This document shows, in pieces, positions 17,232 to 26,588 of a stretch of DNA of 64,000 bases. A program made the position numbers and the translations under genes. This DNA comes from Blattabacterium cuenoti (GTDB lineage Bacteria; Bacteroidota; Bacteroidia; Flavobacteriales; Blattabacteriaceae), in NCBI RefSeq assembly GCF_014251695.1, contig NZ_CP059195.1, forward strand, positions 1-64,000, written 5' to 3'. Every line of letters begins with the position of its first letter. The first letter of the stretch is position 1. The notes under the pieces were generated by a model that saw only the letters and a list, made by a program, of their open reading frames with translations, did no database searches and had not been told where the DNA came from.

Positions 17232-19466
17232 ATTTTAAAATTTTCCTTAATAATAAAATTTCAGAAAATTAAACTTTCTGTTTATATCATATTATTCATT
17301 TTTTCCGTATCTATTTTTTACGGAAAGGATAAAAAAGAAAATGATGATGTTACATCAAATAATCATCATAAAATGGAAAATGACTTTTCTTTTTTGAAAA
17401 ATATTTTAAAATATAAATCCAATACACAAGAACATGATATAAAAGAAGGAAAATCCTATTTAAAAGGACAAGCTACTATAGAATATGATAATACAAAAAT
17501 TGAGGCAGATTACATAGAATTGGATTGGAAAACTGGAGATTTATATGCTCAGTCAAAAAAAAAAGATAAATCTATTTTTTTACAAAGGGGAAATCATCAA
17601 TTTTTTTTCAGTAAAATTCACTTGAATTTAAATAATCAAATAGGAAAAGCAAAAAACTTTTCTATACAAGAAGAAAACCATATTCTAATAGCCAATGATA
17701 TTGTTAAAAAAAAAGATAATATTGTAATGAAAAAAATTACATATATATCAGATCCTTTTTTTTTAAAAAATAAAGATAAATTTCCTGATTTTTATCTCAA
17801 AACAGATTATTTAAAATATTCTTTTTCAAAAAAATACATTTTTTCGGGTCCAATTTTTTTTTATTGGTATAGAGTTCCAATGCCTATTTTTTTACCTTTT
17901 TTTTACATTCCTATCAAATGGAACCAAGCATCTTATGGGTTAAGATATCCAAAATTTGGAATTAAAAACAAAAAAATATATATGGAAGATATAGGATTCT
18001 TTTTCCCTATTTCTGATTTATTAAATTTTAAAATCAATACTTCCATATATAATACTGAAAAATGGAAAATTCAAACAAAAATAGAATATAAATTAAAATA
18101 TACTTATCATGGATTTATAAATTTTGATTATCAAAAAATATCAAATAAACAAAAAAATTATCTATTTCAATGGAAACATAATTCAGATATAAAATCAAAT
18201 TCTGAAATCAATTTCAATGCAAATATTAATTATGATAATGTTTTACGGAATCATAAAAATTTTTCTTATATCAATATAAGAAAAGAATTTTCTAATTATT
18301 TATGGCTTATGGATATCTGTATGATTCAAAATAAAAATCAAATTAAGTTAACAATTCCAGAATTAATTTTACACACAAAAAATATACTATTTAATGATAA
18401 GAAAAAATTTTATTTAAATCAGGTAAATATTGAAAATAGATTACATTTTAAAAATTCTATAAATTTTGATAAAATAACGTATTTCCATTCTGGATTTAAT
18501 CACAGTATGAGCATGACTGCTTATTTTTCTTTTTTTTATCCTTATTTAAGAGTTTCATCTAACATTTTGTATAAGGATTTTTATACATGGAATTTTCCTT
18601 ATTTTTATACTTCCAATTTTCAAAAAATGGATATTTCAACAAATATAATATCTATTCCATTTTATAAAATTTGGAATTTTAAAAATACTGTTCTATTAAA
18701 ACATAAAGTTAAACCAATTATATCTTTTCATATGATATATTTTCCTCCTACTTTTTATAAAGTAAAAAATAATTTTGAAAAAAGAATAAATTTTATTTTA
18801 AATAATGATTGGATAATAAAAAATACATGGAATAAAATTAATATCTATAAAAGAATAGAATTTCTAAAAGAAATAAACACCTCATTCATTATTGATCGTA
18901 ATTTTATAAAATGGGAAAATTTTCATATTATGGGGAAAATTGGTTTAATAAAAAATTTTGAAGCAAAATATGAAGCAGGAATAGACTTTGAAAAAAAAGA
19001 AAAGAAAAATAAAAAAATGTATTTTGATTTTTCTTTTTCTTCTAATTATGATACTAATTTTTTTCCTATAAATGGAAAAAATAAATTTATAAAAAAAGGA
19101 AAAAATCGTTACGATTATTTTTTTTTCGATCAAAATAATTATGCAAAATATTCAATTCCGTTTAATTTAAAAATGGATTTTCATTCCAATTATGAAAATT
19201 TTTTTAATAAAAAAAAATTATTGAATACTTTATTAAGTTTTCATGGATCTATAAATATCACAAAATATTGGAAAATTAATTTTCATACAGATTATGATCT
19301 GTTAAAAAATAAAATAATATTTGCTAATATCATTTTTTATAGAGATTTAAGAAGTTTTGAAATGACTTTTAATTGGACTCTCGTCAAAAATTCTTCCTGG
19401 TCTTTTTTTATAGGATTAAAAGATCCTAATTTTAGGAATATCATACAGTATAATGAAAAAAACTAA
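17232..19466 (+). CDS. LptD-like outer-membrane LPS assembly protein with a disrupted start
   Basis: LptD inserts LPS into the outer leaflet of the outer membrane. The first ATG in frame (17373) gives 697 residues: an OstA-like N-terminal segment (about 15-115, AEYDNTKIEADYIELDWKTG-like) followed by a long aromatic-rich beta-barrel region. The same frame is open upstream to a TGA at 17229-17231 and encodes a convincing signal peptide, KIKLSVYIILFIFSVSIFYG, before KDKKEN, but has no ATG, GTG or TTG there. An ATG at 17228, overlapping the folK stop, is one frame off: it reads MNFKIFLNNKISEN and stops. One base less between 17231 and 17269 would fuse it to the signal peptide. So either an ATT/ATA start or a +1 frameshift is present. 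The coordinates mark the open in-frame extent. RidA follows 6 bp later, as in Flavobacteria. Confidence 0.82.
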   Translation: MLKFSLIIKFQKIKLSVYIILFIFSVSIFYGKDKKENDDVTSNNHHKMENDFSFLKNILKYKSNTQEHDIKEGKSYLKGQATIEYDNTKIEADYIELDWKTGDLYAQSKKKDKSIFLQRGNHQFFFSKIHLNLNNQIGKAKNFSIQEENHILIANDIVKKKDNIVMKKITYISDPFFLKNKDKFPDFYLKTDYLKYSFSKKYIFSGPIFFYWYRVPMPIFLPFFYIPIKWNQASYGLRYPKFGIKNKKIYMEDIGFFFPISDLLNFKINTSIYNTEKWKIQTKIEYKLKYTYHGFINFDYQKISNKQKNYLFQWKHNSDIKSNSEINFNANINYDNVLRNHKNFSYINIRKEFSNYLWLMDICMIQNKNQIKLTIPELILHTKNILFNDKKKFYLNQVNIENRLHFKNSINFDKITYFHSGFNHSMSMTAYFSFFYPYLRVSSNILYKDFYTWNFPYFYTSNFQKMDISTNIISIPFYKIWNFKNTVLLKHKVKPIISFHMIYFPPTFYKVKNNFEKRINFILNNDWIIKNTWNKINIYKRIEFLKEINTSFIIDRNFIKWENFHIMGKIGLIKNFEAKYEAGIDFEKKEKKNKKMYFDFSFSSNYDTNFFPINGKNKFIKKGKNRYDYFFFDQNNYAKYSIPFNLKMDFHSNYENFFNKKKLLNTLLSFHGSINITKYWKINFHTDYDLLKNKIIFANIIFYRDLRSFEMTFNWTLVKNSSWSFFIGLKDPNFRNIIQYNEKN

Positions 19467-19472
19467 TTAATC

Positions 19473-19856
19473 ATGATCCCAAAAAAAATTTCAATAGAAA
19501 AAATCCCATCTTATGGTCCATATAATACATGCGTTCTTGTTGGAGATTTTTTATTTATTTCTGGACAAATAGCTGGATATAAAAATCCAGAAAAATTTAT
19601 TTCATATAATATAGAAATGGAAACAAAAAAAGTGATGGATAATATCAAAATTATTCTTTCTGAAAATGGAATGGGATTTCAAAATGTTATAAAGACTTCT
19701 ATTTTTGTAACAGATATGAGTTTTTTTACCAAAATAAATAATGTATATTCTGAGTATTTTCATGATAGAAGTTATCCAGCTAGAGAAACTATACAAGTTT
19801 CTGCCCTACCTAATAATGCCAATATTGAAATATCTTCAATAGCATATAAAAATTAA
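19473..19856 (+). CDS. ridA: RidA family enamine/imine deaminase
   Basis: RidA hydrolyses reactive 2-aminoacrylate and related imines released by PLP enzymes. The 127-residue protein is full length for the YjgF/YER057c/UK114 family. It shows FISGQIAG, the TSIFVTDMSFF segment and the signature YPARETIQVSALPNNANIEI, which contains the key arginine. It starts 6 bp after the LptD-like gene and is followed by the OstA-like gene, an order I recall from free-living flavobacteria. The PLP-dependent aminotransferase downstream is a plausible source of its substrates, but that is inference. Confidence 0.94.
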   Translation: MIPKKISIEKIPSYGPYNTCVLVGDFLFISGQIAGYKNPEKFISYNIEMETKKVMDNIKIILSENGMGFQNVIKTSIFVTDMSFFTKINNVYSEYFHDRSYPARETIQVSALPNNANIEISSIAYKN

Positions 19857-19875
19857 TTATTTTTTATTATTAATT

Positions 19876-21555
19876 GTGAAATATGAATTTTTCATTTTTA
19901 TTGTTTTTTTTTTATTATCATTAAATAAAATATTTCCTAATGAAATCAAAAAAACTATACAAATAATTCATACAGATCTAATACAAAATGATGATTATAA
20001 TCAAGCTGTTATTTTAACAGGGAACGTTCATTTAAAATACAGTAAGTATCATCTTTATTGTGATAAGATCATATATAACAAAAAAAATAATAAATTTCAT
20101 GGTAATGGAAATATAAGATTAGAGTCAGAAAAAAATAAAATAATATCTCAAAATATAGTAGGAAATTTTTATAATTTTCAATTGTCAGGAAAAGTAGTTC
20201 TATATCAAGATAAAATAAAATTAACAGCGAATATCATTAATTTTAATTTTAAAACAACATTACTTCAAGCAATCAACAATGTTATTCTATTTTTTGATAA
20301 AATAAAATTAACGAGTGATATATTAGAATATAATTTTATACTAAAAAAAATTTTTTATAAAAAAAACAGCATTATTAATTATGGAAATTATACCATATGT
20401 AGTAAAGAAGGTATTTTTTATATCAATAGAAAAAAGATAGAATTAAAAGATGAAATAAAATTGATTAGTAAAGATTATACCGTATATACTAATTCTTTAG
20501 AATATATGCTTGAACAAGATCAAGTCAACTTTCATAGTCCTACTATTATAATACAAAATACAAATTTTAACAATTTTATTTATACTAAAAAAGCACTGTT
20601 TTTATTTAGAAAAAAAATATTTTTATTTAAAAACTATGTAAGTATTCATTATAATGGTATAATTATAAGGGGAGAATATTTATTTTTTGATCAAAAAAAG
20701 AAATGTGGGTTTATAAAAAATATTTTATTAGAGGATACAAAAAAAAAATGTTTTATAATAAGCGGATATGGGAATTTTGACTTTCATTCTGAGTTTTTAA
20801 TTTTAAAAAAAAATCCAAAAATTATCAAAATATCAAAAAATAATTCAGTTCTTATTTCTTCTAACATTTTAAAAATAAGCATAAAAAAAAATAAGACATA
20901 TTCAATCCAAGCTTTTTCTGTTAAATGTTTTTTTTTGAATGACCTCATTCAAGTAGAAGGAGAGTGTAATTTTTTTAATTATGAATCTTCAAATAATTAT
21001 ATGCAATTTGATGGAAGTCCTATATTTTGGTTCTACAAGCAACAAATCACTGGAAAAATCATATATATTCATTTTCAAAATGAAGAAAATGATTCTTTAA
21101 AATATATAAAAATTGTAAAAAATGTTTTTTATACAGAAATGATAAACTTTTCTGAGTTTAATCAAATAGAAGGAGATATTATGATAGGCTTTTTTCATAA
21201 AGAAAATTATTTAAAAGAAATGATGATGAAAGGAAATGTTAATAGCATCGTTTTTTTTTATTCTAATAAAGAAAAAAAAATAATGAATAGATTATCTTGT
21301 GAAATTCTATCAATTTATTTCGATAAATCAAAAAAAATAAAACGAATTTCTTGTTCAAAAAAAGCACATTCAGAATTAATTCCAATAGATAAAAATACTC
21401 CTAAAAAATTTTTTTATCTTTCTAGATTTTCTTGGAAAGAAAAAAACAAACCGGAAAAAAATAAAAAAATTTTTATACATAAAGAAATAGATAGGTACAA
21501 AAAAGAGAGCTTATTAGAAAAAGAAGAAATTAAAATTATGTTAAAAAATAAATAG
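19876..21555 (+). CDS. OstA/LptA-like periplasmic LPS transport protein
   Basis: This 559-residue protein resembles the flavobacterial OstA-like family, related to LptA, which bridges the periplasm for LPS. A signal peptide covers the first 21 residues (MKYEFFIFIVFFLLSLNKIFP). Repeating beta-jellyroll units follow, with patterns such as AVILTGNVHLKYSKYHLYCD, DKIIYNKKNNKFHGNGNIRL and NIVGNFYNFQLSGKVVL. The start is GTG at 19876. It lies between ridA and the aminotransferase gene, with short gaps on both sides. It is probably partner to the LptD-like protein and LptB in this window. Confidence 0.85.
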   Translation: MKYEFFIFIVFFLLSLNKIFPNEIKKTIQIIHTDLIQNDDYNQAVILTGNVHLKYSKYHLYCDKIIYNKKNNKFHGNGNIRLESEKNKIISQNIVGNFYNFQLSGKVVLYQDKIKLTANIINFNFKTTLLQAINNVILFFDKIKLTSDILEYNFILKKIFYKKNSIINYGNYTICSKEGIFYINRKKIELKDEIKLISKDYTVYTNSLEYMLEQDQVNFHSPTIIIQNTNFNNFIYTKKALFLFRKKIFLFKNYVSIHYNGIIIRGEYLFFDQKKKCGFIKNILLEDTKKKCFIISGYGNFDFHSEFLILKKNPKIIKISKNNSVLISSNILKISIKKNKTYSIQAFSVKCFFLNDLIQVEGECNFFNYESSNNYMQFDGSPIFWFYKQQITGKIIYIHFQNEENDSLKYIKIVKNVFYTEMINFSEFNQIEGDIMIGFFHKENYLKEMMMKGNVNSIVFFYSNKEKKIMNRLSCEILSIYFDKSKKIKRISCSKKAHSELIPIDKNTPKKFFYLSRFSWKEKNKPEKNKKIFIHKEIDRYKKESLLEKEEIKIMLKNK

Positions 21556-21567
21556 AATAAAATTCTT

Positions 21568-22761
21568 ATGAAAGAATTAGAAAAATATTTTTTTCAATAT
21601 CAAACTCAAATAAATCCGTATCCTATAAATATTATAGTAAATCATGCTGACGGAAGTTATATTTATGGAACAAATGGAAAAAAATATCTAGATTTTATAG
21701 CAGGTATTTCTGTTAATGTATTAGGCCATGGAAATAAAGCAATAAAAGAAGCTATAAAAAAACAAGTAGATAAATACTTGCATACTATGGTATATGGAGA
21801 ATTCATACAAAGCCCTTGCGTTAATCTTTGTAAAAAAATATCAGAATATGTTCCAAATCCACTAACCTCTACTTATTTAGTTAATTCTGGAACAGAAGCA
21901 GTAGAAGGAGCTTTGAAATTAGCTAAGTGTTATACAGGAAGAGAAGAAATTCTATCTTGTAAATGGTCTTATCATGGAAGTACACTTGGATCTATGAGTG
22001 TTATGGGATATGAAGATTATAAAAGACATTTTAGACCTTTATTACCTTTAGTTAAGTTTATTACATTTAATAACACAAAAGAATTAATCAATTCTATTAC
22101 AGAAAAAACGGCTTGTGTAATTTTAGAAACTATTCAATGTTCTTCTGGAATTATATTACCTGATCATTCTTTTTTAAAAGAAATAAGAAAACAATGTCAT
22201 AAAAAAAAAGCTTTAATGATTCTTGATGAAATACAAACTGGATTTGGAAGAACAGGAAAGCTTTTTGCATTTCAACATTATGAAATTGTTCCTGATATTT
22301 TAATAATGGGAAAAGGAATGGGAGGGGGAATGCCTATCAGTGCTTTTATATCATCTAAAAAAATTATGAAAGCTTTTATAGACATTGCTCCTTTCGGACA
22401 TTTAACTACTTTTGGAGGAAATCCTGTTTCTGCTTCTGCTTCTTTAGCTACTTTAAATCAACTTATAAATTCCAATATAATGGAAGAAATTTCAATGAAA
22501 GAAAAATGGATAAGGGAATATTTAATACATGATGAAATAAAGAACATTTATGGAAAAGGTCTTCTTTTATCTTTTGAATTAAAAAATAAAGATCTAGTGA
22601 AAAAGGTTTTAAAAAATTGTATAGAAAAAGGATTAATATTATTTAGTTTTTTATTTCATAGCAGTTTTATACGTATATCTCCTCCATTAACTATCACAAA
22701 AAAGGAAATTCAAAAAGGATGTTCTATTATTATTGAAAGTTTAAATCAACTTAAAAAATAA
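21568..22761 (+). CDS. Class III PLP-dependent aminotransferase (acetylornithine/GABA aminotransferase type)
   Basis: Class III aminotransferases transfer amino groups from acetylornithine, GABA or related amines to 2-oxoglutarate. The 397-residue protein is full length. It has NSGTEAVEGALKLAK (phosphate binding), SYHGSTLGSMSVMG, DEIQTGFGRTG and the PLP lysine in MGKGMGGGMP (Lys249 by count). The substrate cannot be assigned from sequence alone. It could serve as ArgD in arginine synthesis, but its position beside the OstA-like gene matches a flavobacterial family generally annotated only as aspartate aminotransferase family protein. Active-site residues look intact. Confidence 0.88.
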   Translation: MKELEKYFFQYQTQINPYPINIIVNHADGSYIYGTNGKKYLDFIAGISVNVLGHGNKAIKEAIKKQVDKYLHTMVYGEFIQSPCVNLCKKISEYVPNPLTSTYLVNSGTEAVEGALKLAKCYTGREEILSCKWSYHGSTLGSMSVMGYEDYKRHFRPLLPLVKFITFNNTKELINSITEKTACVILETIQCSSGIILPDHSFLKEIRKQCHKKKALMILDEIQTGFGRTGKLFAFQHYEIVPDILIMGKGMGGGMPISAFISSKKIMKAFIDIAPFGHLTTFGGNPVSASASLATLNQLINSNIMEEISMKEKWIREYLIHDEIKNIYGKGLLLSFELKNKDLVKKVLKNCIEKGLILFSFLFHSSFIRISPPLTITKKEIQKGCSIIIESLNQLKK

Positions 22762-22766
22762 TGTAA

Positions 22767-23528
22767 TTGAGATTTTTTATTGAATTATCTTATAATGGTA
22801 AACATTTTTTTGGATGGCAAATTCAAAAAAAAGTAAATACAGTAGAAGAGAGATTAGAGTATTGTTTATCAAAATTATTAAAAACCTCTATAAATGTAGT
22901 GGGAGCTGGTAGAACAGATAAAGGAGTTCATGCTAAACAAATGTTTGCTCATTTTGATTATAAAAAAGAAATCGGAAATAATTTTATAGATAGATTGAAT
23001 GTTTTTTTACCTAAAAATATTAAAGTTCTAAATATTTTTCCAGTAAAAAAAAATATTCATGCAAGATTTTATGCTATAAAAAGAACATATAAATATTACT
23101 TAACACGCGAAAAAAATCCATTTAATCAAGATTTTTCTTGGTATTGTTTTTATCCATTAAATATTCAAAAAATGAATATAGCTTCAAAAAAGCTTATGGA
23201 ATATAAGGATTTTAGTTCATTTTGTAAAAAAAAAAGAACAAATAAAAAAGAAAATAATATATGTCAAATTTATCACGCTTATTGGTCGGAACATAACAAT
23301 ATTTTATGTTTTACTATTGAAGGAAATCGATTTTTAAGATCTATGGTTAGAGCCATTATAGGTACACTTATTGATGTGGGTAGAAATAAAATTAGTATCA
23401 ATGAATTTGTAAAAATTATAGAGTTAAAAAATACTAATTTCTGCAGATTAATAGTTCCTGCATGTGGTTTATTTCTAACTAAAATACTCTATCCAGAAGA
23501 TATTTTTTATGAAAAAAAATTTGAATAA
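22767..23528 (+). CDS. truA: tRNA pseudouridine synthase A
   Basis: TruA converts U38-U40 of tRNA anticodon stems to pseudouridine. The 253-residue protein has the catalytic motif GAGRTDKGVHA (about 47-57, with the catalytic Asp), YDG-like FFGWQIQKKVNTVEERLE, and the C-terminal FLRSMVRAIIGTLIDVG motif. The start is TTG at 22767, five bases after the upstream stop. Its 3' end overlaps the ABC exporter gene by 20 bp. A run of ten A (23226-23235) in a poorly conserved lysine patch keeps the frame. Confidence 0.95.
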   Translation: MRFFIELSYNGKHFFGWQIQKKVNTVEERLEYCLSKLLKTSINVVGAGRTDKGVHAKQMFAHFDYKKEIGNNFIDRLNVFLPKNIKVLNIFPVKKNIHARFYAIKRTYKYYLTREKNPFNQDFSWYCFYPLNIQKMNIASKKLMEYKDFSSFCKKKRTNKKENNICQIYHAYWSEHNNILCFTIEGNRFLRSMVRAIIGTLIDVGRNKISINEFVKIIELKNTNFCRLIVPACGLFLTKILYPEDIFYEKKFE

Positions 23529-25260
23529 ACAAAAATCCTCTTTAATACAACTGATTATAATTAGTTTTAATTATAAACTTATATTAACATCAATAATTAT
23601 TATTTCTATATTTATTTCCTTCATTTCTGCTTATCGCCCTAAATTAATACAAAAAGCTATAGATATTCATATCCTTTATAAAGATTTTTTTGGATTAAAA
23701 AATATATTGATGTTAATAATTATTCTTCTTTTCTTAGAAAGTATATTTCATTTTATTTTATTATATCTATCTAATGTATTAGCACAAAATGTGATTAAAA
23801 AAATAAGATTTATTTTATTTGAAAAATTATTGCATTTTAAAAATTCTTTTTTTAATAAAACTCCAATAGGAAGATTGGTCTCTTATTCTATATCAGATAT
23901 GGAAACTATAACTGTAATATTTAATGATGGAATTTTGCTTGTTTCTGGAGATATTTTAAGGATTATTATGATTATTATTATGATGTATACTGTACATAAA
24001 CAATTATCTTTTATAGTTTTATTAACTATTCCTTTTATGTATATCATTACTCGTTTTTTTCAAAAAACATTAAAAAAAACATTTCATGAAGAACGGATTC
24101 AAACTTCACGTCTGAATAGTTTTTTACAAGAAAGTATTATAGGAATGTCTATTATTCAACTTTTTCATAAAGAAAAAGAGGAATATTTAAAATTTAAATC
24201 TATTAATCGTAAATTAATGAATGCTCATTTTAAAACTATTTTTTATTTTTCTATTTTTTTCCCCATAGTGGAAATAATTTCTGCAATCACAATAAGTATT
24301 ATTATATTTTATGGAGGATTGCATGCGATTGAAATAGGAAATGTTAAACCAGGACAAATTATTGCTTTTATTTTTTTTATCTATCTTCTTTTTCGTCCTA
24401 TGCGACAAATAGCTGATAGATTCAATATTATACAAAGAGGAATAGCTGGAATAGAACGTATATTTTCTATATTAAATTCTAAAGAAATTATTGTAAATAG
24501 AGGAAGTTTACGTTTTGAAAAATTAAAAGGCCATATTGAATTTAATGACGTTCATTTTTCTTATATAGATGATGAAATGGTGTTAAATGGAGTAACTTTT
24601 GAAATTAAACCAGGAGAAAAAGTTGCGATAATAGGATCTACAGGCTCTGGAAAATCTACGATTACTTATTTAATTTCTAGATTATATGAAATAAAAAAAG
24701 GAAATATTTGGATTGATGGACATTCTATTCAAGATATAGAGCTTAAAAATTTAAGATCTCATATAAGAGTGGTAACACAAGATCCTTTTTTATTTAATGA
24801 TTCAATTATTAATAATGTGACTTTAGGTGATCCGTCTATTAATATTGATAAAATAGAAAATATGGCTAAAAAAATAGGAATACATAATTTTATTACATCT
24901 TTACCTAACGGGTATAAATTCATAGTAAAAGAGAGAGGCAGTGTACTGTCTATTGGGGAAAAACAATTGATTTCTTTTTTAAGAGTTCAAATGCATCCTT
25001 ATTCTGTACTAATATTAGATGAAGCTACTGCATCATTAAATAAAGAATTAGAAAAAATGATTTATCATGCTACAGATTTTTTAACTAAACACAAAACTTC
25101 TATTATCATTACTCACCGTCTTTCTACATTAGAAGATGCTGATAAAATATTAGCCCTTGATCAGGGTTATATTGTAGAAAAAGGAACTCATAAAGAATTA
25201 ATTCAATTGAATGGATATTATTCTGGATTATATAAAGAATCTTTTGACAAAAAAAATTAA
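23509..25260 (+). CDS. MsbA-like ABC exporter (fused membrane and ATPase domains)
   Basis: Half-transporter of the lipid/drug exporter class. Six membrane helices occupy about residues 15-320 and the nucleotide-binding domain about 340-580. It has Walker A GSTGSGKST, Q-loop VTQDPFLF, Walker B VLILDEATA and H-loop IIITHRLSTLEDAD. The signature is LSIGEKQL instead of LSxGQ, and the D-loop is SLNKE rather than SVD/SALD. It overlaps truA by 20 bp, as in related Flavobacteria, and tail-overlaps the SurA-like gene by 4 bp. Its substrate is unknown; lipid A flipping would fit the neighbouring LPS genes but is inference. Confidence 0.9.
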   Translation: MKKNLNKQKSSLIQLIIISFNYKLILTSIIIISIFISFISAYRPKLIQKAIDIHILYKDFFGLKNILMLIIILLFLESIFHFILLYLSNVLAQNVIKKIRFILFEKLLHFKNSFFNKTPIGRLVSYSISDMETITVIFNDGILLVSGDILRIIMIIIMMYTVHKQLSFIVLLTIPFMYIITRFFQKTLKKTFHEERIQTSRLNSFLQESIIGMSIIQLFHKEKEEYLKFKSINRKLMNAHFKTIFYFSIFFPIVEIISAITISIIIFYGGLHAIEIGNVKPGQIIAFIFFIYLLFRPMRQIADRFNIIQRGIAGIERIFSILNSKEIIVNRGSLRFEKLKGHIEFNDVHFSYIDDEMVLNGVTFEIKPGEKVAIIGSTGSGKSTITYLISRLYEIKKGNIWIDGHSIQDIELKNLRSHIRVVTQDPFLFNDSIINNVTLGDPSINIDKIENMAKKIGIHNFITSLPNGYKFIVKERGSVLSIGEKQLISFLRVQMHPYSVLILDEATASLNKELEKMIYHATDFLTKHKTSIIITHRLSTLEDADKILALDQGYIVEKGTHKELIQLNGYYSGLYKESFDKKN

Positions 25261-26522
25261 CATTTTATCTTTACGAAATAGGTTTTTTTTAATATTTCCT
25301 TTGTCCAATTTTTTATTTTTTCTTTTTTTTTGATATTTTTTACAAAGTTTTTTAATACCGTGTAATCTTTTTCAAAAGAAAGAGGTTTAGATGGAATTTC
25401 ATCTAATAACTGAATCAGAATAAATGCTTCTTTTCCATTTATAATTTCTTTATGGGGGTTAGTAATTTTTCCTTTTTTTAAGAATAAAAATACTTTTTTC
25501 ATATTCTCTGATAGTTTATTTTCCTCTATCCAAATTCTATTCTGTATCATTATATCAACTATTTGATTTTGATTTAATGAATCTGATATTTTGTCTAAGT
25601 TTATTTTACGATTCATGATACGTTTTCTAAAGAATTCTGCAAATGATTTTGTTTTAGATAATTCATATTTTGAGTATTTAGGTTTAATTAAAATATGTCT
25701 AAAATCAATTTCATCTTTTCTTTTTTCTTCCAATTTTATAAGATGAAATCCTAAATCAGTTTCAAACGGTTTAGATATTTCCCCTTTTTTTAAAGAGAGA
25801 GCTAAATGTACAAATTTTCGAGATAAATTGTTAATTTTCATTCCCTTTACGACTCCTCCCTTTAATGCTGAAGAATCATCTTCAGAAAATAAAATAGCTT
25901 TGGATGAAAAGTCCGTATCAGAATGTATTTCGTTCTTTATTTTATTTAAAAAATTAATTATTTTATTTTTATTAATCTGACTTAATTTAGGATAAAAGGC
26001 TACATAAGAAATACATATTTTTTTAGGAAAAAAAGGAATTTTATTGGGATTATTAGTTAAAAAATGTTTTACATCTTCCGGGGAAACTTCCACATCATCC
26101 GTTATTTTTTCATAAAATTTTTCTATATATTGTTGATTTTTAATTTGTTCATATACTTCTTTTAACAAAAACTTGTTTTCATCCTTTATTAAAAATTCTT
26201 CTTGATTTATATATTTTTTTTTCATTTCTGATAAAACAACTTGAGTCTTTAATTCTAATTCTTGATCAAGAATTTGTATGCTTTTATCTTTTTTTGCATA
26301 ATAAAGCATTAATTTTTTAGTAATCAAATCATTTAGAATATGAGTATCACAAAACGATTTTTTATCATTTTTTATTTCAGAATCTAAAATAATATCATCT
26401 CCTATGATTACAGAAATTCCACTCATCTTCATCTTTTTTAAATCATAAGAATATAAGAAAGTACTATATAATAAAAATATAATGAAAAAATATTTTTTAA
26501 AAATTTGAATAAAATTTATCAT
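25257..26522 (-). CDS. SurA-like periplasmic peptidyl-prolyl isomerase/chaperone
   Basis: SurA-type chaperones escort outer-membrane proteins through the periplasm. The ATG at 26522 gives a signal peptide (MINFIQIFKKYFFIIFLLYS, cleavage near LYS-YD), an N-terminal SurA helical domain (VIIGDDIILDSEI, about 30-160), then parvulin-type domains. The first ends GEISKPFETDLGFHLIKLEEKR; a second, weaker one follows from DFRHILIKPKYS. An upstream TTG at 26531 would add three residues. The tail overlaps the ABC exporter gene by 4 bp. lptB diverges from a 66-bp gap upstream, so envelope genes share this region. Confidence 0.88.
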   Translation of the reverse strand: MINFIQIFKKYFFIIFLLYSTFLYSYDLKKMKMSGISVIIGDDIILDSEIKNDKKSFCDTHILNDLITKKLMLYYAKKDKSIQILDQELELKTQVVLSEMKKKYINQEEFLIKDENKFLLKEVYEQIKNQQYIEKFYEKITDDVEVSPEDVKHFLTNNPNKIPFFPKKICISYVAFYPKLSQINKNKIINFLNKIKNEIHSDTDFSSKAILFSEDDSSALKGGVVKGMKINNLSRKFVHLALSLKKGEISKPFETDLGFHLIKLEEKRKDEIDFRHILIKPKYSKYELSKTKSFAEFFRKRIMNRKINLDKISDSLNQNQIVDIMIQNRIWIEENKLSENMKKVFLFLKKGKITNPHKEIINGKEAFILIQLLDEIPSKPLSFEKDYTVLKNFVKNIKKKEKIKNWTKEILKKTYFVKIKC

Positions 26523-26588
26523 CGTATACAAATATTCATATTTTTTTTATTTAAAAACAAAAAAAATTTTAAAAAATTTATTAATGTT

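Noticed and set aside
26505..26588. 28-codon N-terminal extension of lptB
   Set aside because: It would overlap the SurA-like signal peptide region and is poly-Lys/Phe; the family start is MALKVKNIYKKY at 26589.
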